Shown here in pieces: positions 60,358 to 64,000 of a stretch of DNA of 64,000 nt. A model generated the notes under the pieces. That model worked only from the letters and a program-made list of their open reading frames with translations. It searched no databases and was not told the DNA's origin. The DNA comes from Epiperipatus broadwayi (Eukaryota > Onychophora > Udeonychophora > Euonychophora > Peripatidae): assembly GCA_028023455.1 (NCBI GenBank), contig JAQFVV010012546.1, positions 269,501 to 333,500 on the forward strand, in the 5' to 3' direction. The first letter of the stretch is position 1. The number at the start of each line of letters is the position of its first letter. A program made the position numbers and the translations under genes.

Positions 60358-61385
60358 CTTTGTAACAGAATAAATTAAAAATGATAAATTTAATTCAAAC
60401 TCACTTCTATAATTATAGTAATTAATTTTGTTATAAAAGTTGAAAATAATTATGTGAGAATTTAATTCTATCATACAATTTTATTAAACATATATTTTCA
60501 AAATGAAGAACTTTTTATTTTCAATGATATAATAGAAATAGTTTAAAGTATAAAAATAATTGCATATATAAGTAGAACTAACCATTTCTGGAGACAGACG
60601 CAATAAAAAGAAATGGTAATTTTAATTGTATTTTTAATTCGATGATTGATACTGAATATTCAAACTTCACTCTGGCCACCTTTGCAATGTTTATAATTTT
60701 TGTATGATATCAAATAGCTAAATTCTTTATTCGGCTTTGCTCATATTTATCATTCAAACAAATCTGGATTCTTATTCTATAAAGAGAATAAAAATATCTA
60801 ACAATTTACATATTCCTCTTATATGCTACGACTTTAATTGTAAGCCATTTTAATTTTATCAATCTGTAACTAATATATACATTTTCTTGAAATCATGAAA
60901 CAAAAAAAAAAAAATTGTCTTGTGATTAAAGCGTTTAATGGGCTCCTTTATCAAATAAAATAATTATTGTTCTATATTAATAAATAGATAATAATACCTA
61001 TGACTTATTTTTTCTAAAATATAAACTAAGTGAATAAATTAAAAAATAATCATTTTCCTTCTTGTTATACTTCGTTTATTTTTGATAGAAAAAAAATAAT
61101 AAAATGTTTTGTATATAAATAAGCTTTTTTATCTATTTCTAAATGTGGAGAATATACTCGCTTTAATAAATTTCTATATATTATTTGTGCATATATTATT
61201 GTATATTTTTTCCTCATTTTATTCATAATTATAAACAATATTAAAATATATATATATATATTGTGTAAATGCTGTAAATTAGTTGACAATAATTTTTGAT
61301 AATTGCATATGTGTTATGTAAATATATATCAAATGTGCTGTGTTGATTTTTTTAAACTTATAACATAATTTGATAGGTAAATAGT
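60358..61385. other. AT-rich stretch, no gene seen
   Basis: A-run at 60901-60914 and TA run at 61247-61260 only. Confidence 0.35.
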
Positions 61386-61386
61386 T

Positions 61387-61925
61387 ATCATCATCATCAA
61401 TCATTATCAATCCACTGCAGAATTAAGGTCTCTCCAAGTTCAATCCATCTTCTTTGATCTTTAGTTTCTCTTCTCCATATCACCCTGCACACTTTCTTAT
61501 TTCATCCATCCATCTCACATGTGGTCTCATTCTGGGTCTTTTACAATCTCTTAGAATCCAGTTTAATATTTCAATTGTCCATCTATTACCATGTATTCTA
61601 GCAATATATCTAGCCCAACTCCACTTCAGTCTTTTAATTTTTTCAATGAGGTCAGTAACACCTGTTTGTTCTCTTACCCATGTATTGTGTTTTTGATCTC
61701 TTCTTGTTATTCCCAACATGCATCTCTCCATACTTTTTTGATTGGTCTGAAGTCTCTGTATTGCTCTTCTATTAAATGTCCAACTCTCAGATCCATAAGT
61801 AAGAACTGGTAAAACCCATTTATTAAAAAGCTTTCTTTTCAAACACAAAGGCATACTTCCTCTTAGTATCAAGTTATTTCTACCAAAAGCACTCCAACCA
61901 AATTTAATTCTATGATTAATTTCAT
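61387..61925 (-). pseudogene. RTE-type LINE, 3' end fragment (copy 3)
   Basis: The minus strand encodes FGWSAFGRNN, LCLKRKLFNKWVLPVLTYGS, ESWTFNRRAIQRLQTNQKS, then MERCMLGITRRDQ and RPHVRWMDEIRKCAG, followed after a frameshift by RWIELGETLILQWID and a (TGA)n tail (ATCATCATC at 61387-61400). LPVLTYG-E-W...RAM-ER is the standard RTE region after the reverse transcriptase. It extends about 150 codons further upstream than copies 1 and 2. Confidence 0.85.
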
Positions 61926-62385
61926 AGTAAATAGTAAAGTTATTGAAATAATTAAAAATCTACCATCATTTTATCTTTAAAATGTTAGCTATGCATTTTT
62001 TAACATTTCATAACAATATTAATTATATATGTTTGCCTATTTTTCCACTGTCACTCATAGAATTCAAAAAACAAAATATGAACAGGTTTTTCATATAATT
62101 AGAAAATAGTCTCTTCTTGAAATTATTTACTTAGTTTTGTTTATTTATAATTGTTTAAAAGTGATAATTTACGGACCAGTCGTTGCTCAAATCATATCAC
62201 CTTTGAAACATTAAAATATTCACTTTTAATCTGGAATTTCGCCTTAAAATGATCTTAAACAGACTGTAAGTACTAATTTTATTAATCCGCACGTTTACAT
62301 TTGTTTTTTAAAAAATTTACGTTCACATTAAGCTTGATTTAAATCCCACATTGATTGAGTTGAATAACGTCATCTCCTAACGTTC
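61926..62385. other. AT-rich stretch, last part perhaps the LINE 5' UTR
   Basis: From about 62165 the base composition becomes more balanced up to the ATG at 62386, which may be 5' UTR of the element that follows. No boundary was proven. Confidence 0.3.
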
Positions 62386-64000
62386 ATGGCTGGCCTACAA
62401 GACTCCAAGCCTTCAACAACTAACATGGAAGAGGGGGGTGAATTACTTCAAAAATCCATAGTGGATAGTCAGAGGAAAAAAATATATAAACATTTAAATT
62501 TCCCAATTACAAAGCAAAACAAATCAGATAATTTATCAAAAACAAAATGTTGTGTTTCTAAAATAAACACCAGCGCATTGAACGATAAAATGTTAAAACT
62601 TGGCAAACAAACACGAAGGGAAAACGACAAGGATAAGTTTCCTCATACCAAAGAGAAAACATTTAAAACAGAAGGAAACCCTTTACAAGACCCTTCTGAT
62701 GGAGAATTAACTACTCCTCACCACATTGTAAAATCAACTTTAAATGAAAAACAAAAAATTTTTTTAGCCAAACATAAAATCTGCAGCGGCGAAAATACGC
62801 AAAAAGCAACGCAAATTAGAACAACGCGATCAGTTAACGTCAATCATGCGAATGTTATAGAATACAATCTTTCCACGAACAAGAGAAAAAATTATGAACC
62901 CAGTTTCACATCAACGCTTGTGCCTGAAAACAAAACAAAAAACCCAGATCACACTAGTAGTGAAGAGTCTACAGACATCAGCTCTTCCTCTGAAATAAAG
63001 CAAAATATTGGATATTTCAAACATCAAGATGATAATTACGATTCCAATAAAACAACAAATGAACAATTTAAGCAATCACAAAGATATATAACTAAACCAG
63101 ATTATACACAAAAAGATAATATAACAGCCAACACTTATGCAAACATTGTAAAATCAAACAATAATGACAAATCAGTAACAGGAAACATAAAACACAATTC
63201 AAATAATCCGCAAGACAATAATGAAGCCACACAACAATTGATTGAGTTGATGGGGGAGTTGGATGAGGCATCAGACACAGGAATGTTTATACATGAGCCA
63301 TCAAACAGTTCTCATGACCAACTCAATAATCATCAGCTTTATACTGAAACAGTTACCAAATTCAATGAAGCCATGCCACAAGGATTACTAAAATCTTTCG
63401 CTATCTTCAATGATGAAGCCTCACTCATTCTGTCCACTACAGACCACTTACTAAGATTATTCCCTTTTCCAACCAGTAAACTCTTCGACCTGCTAAAAGC
63501 CCAAGATCTCTGGAAAGTGATTCAATGGGTATCATATCACCCCAACCCTCGTTATATAATCCTCCAGTTTACAAACATCATGGCAAAATAAGCTTTTAAA
63601 AACAAATATAGGATACTTGATAACAGATACCTAATTACCATCAATCCAAACATAGTCCGTGACACTTCAATAAGTGGCAGGGTAAAAAATTGTGGTTTGG
63701 GATTCAATATTTCTGACTTACAAAACCTTCTAATGCCTTATGGGCAAGTCACTTCTTTTAAATATCTTAGGGTCCCTGGAATACAAGAAGAAGTTCTGCA
63801 AAACATAGCACTCTTTCGAATTACATTAAAAAAAGGAATAGTGCCATTAGATATCCCCCCAACAATCCGTATTGGAAGAGTGCCTCTTTTCATCTCATTC
63901 TGGGGAGTAGAATTGCAATGTTTCGAATGCAGGAAGACAGGACACCTGCTGTGCAACTGCCCATCCAGACAATGCACCTCTTGCGGTACCTTTGCGGGTC
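62386..64000 (+). pseudogene. L1/Tx1-like LINE ORF1 (gag-like), one in-frame stop, runs off the window
   Basis: An ATG at 62386 opens 401 codons. Residues 1-290 are Lys/Asn/Ser-rich and probably disordered. Residues 300-401 (FAIFNDEASLILSTTDHLL, PNPRYIILQFTN) form a folded domain. A TAA at 63589-63591 interrupts, yet the same frame stays open for 136 more codons to the end: an RRM-like segment (NISDLQNLLMPYGQVTSFKY, NIALFRITLKK) and a zinc knuckle C-x2-C-x4-H-x4-C starting at 63919, with a second CxxC at 63973-63984. Such ORF1 proteins bind the LINE RNA. Homology to the relic at 43.1 kb ties it to the same family. One stop only suggests a fairly recent insertion; readthrough is a remote alternative. 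Confidence 0.85.

Noticed and set aside
1-64000. CRISPR arrays, operons, bacterial terminators or rRNA
   Set aside because: None seen. The window is eukaryotic in character, and the tandem repeats lack the short spacer-repeat pattern.

Overview
This is a very AT-rich eukaryotic window, roughly three quarters A+T by eye. It looks like gene-poor, repeat-laden DNA from an invertebrate animal; I cannot name the phylum. The reasons are the absence of long host genes, many AT, CT and CA microsatellites, poly-A-tailed tRNA-derived SINEs with target-site duplications, three kinds of LINE fragment, Penelope-like element (PLE) endonuclease relics, and many fold-back elements. The only possible host-gene piece is a short exon-like 3' end at 635-751.

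Layout. 0-5 kb: exon-like end, two SINEs and two decayed GIY-YIG endonuclease relics of Penelope type on opposite strands. 5-12 kb: a 1-kb palindrome split by a SINE, a palindromic ribozyme element (called F2 here), another SINE and small fold-backs. 12.8-16.2 kb: ribozyme elements of a second family (F1), including a three-ribozyme cluster, and another F2. 16-33 kb: mostly AT-rich sequence with microsatellites, an inverted element at 24 kb, an unexplained coding-like island at 25.3-26.5 kb, an RTE-type LINE end and two TIR/fold-back elements. 33-38.8 kb: two F2 elements, an RTE LINE 3' end and an F1 copy. 39.7-47.3 kb: a 5'-truncated L1/Tx1-like LINE followed by a much older near-full-length relic of the same family. 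50-56 kb: a fold-back, then two generations of head-to-head inverted tandem arrays, the younger with a 322-bp unit, then F2 and F1 copies. 58-64 kb: two F1 relics, a third LINE type, a SINE, an RTE fragment and ORF1 of the L1/Tx1-like LINE running off the window end.

The most notable result is that two unrelated-looking repeat families each carry what reads as a type I hammerhead ribozyme: CTGANGA and GAAA core boxes, a NUH cleavage triplet, and a two-part stem I with an internal loop. F1 has an apparently intact copy at 12895-12953, in an insertion flanked by a 17-bp direct repeat. F2 has one at 34576-34640. In both families the damaged copies differ as expected from CpG decay of an intact ribozyme. 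Because PLEs and the small retrozymes of animals are known to carry hammerheads, and PLE endonuclease relics lie in the same window, I infer that F1 and F2 are non-autonomous PLE- or retrozyme-like elements. The second notable result is the 322-bp array. It is recent, inverted on itself, bounded by a 12-bp direct repeat, and each unit holds a CCAAT box, a TATA-like box and conserved hairpins. All homology statements come from reading the sequence and family knowledge; no search or folding program was run.
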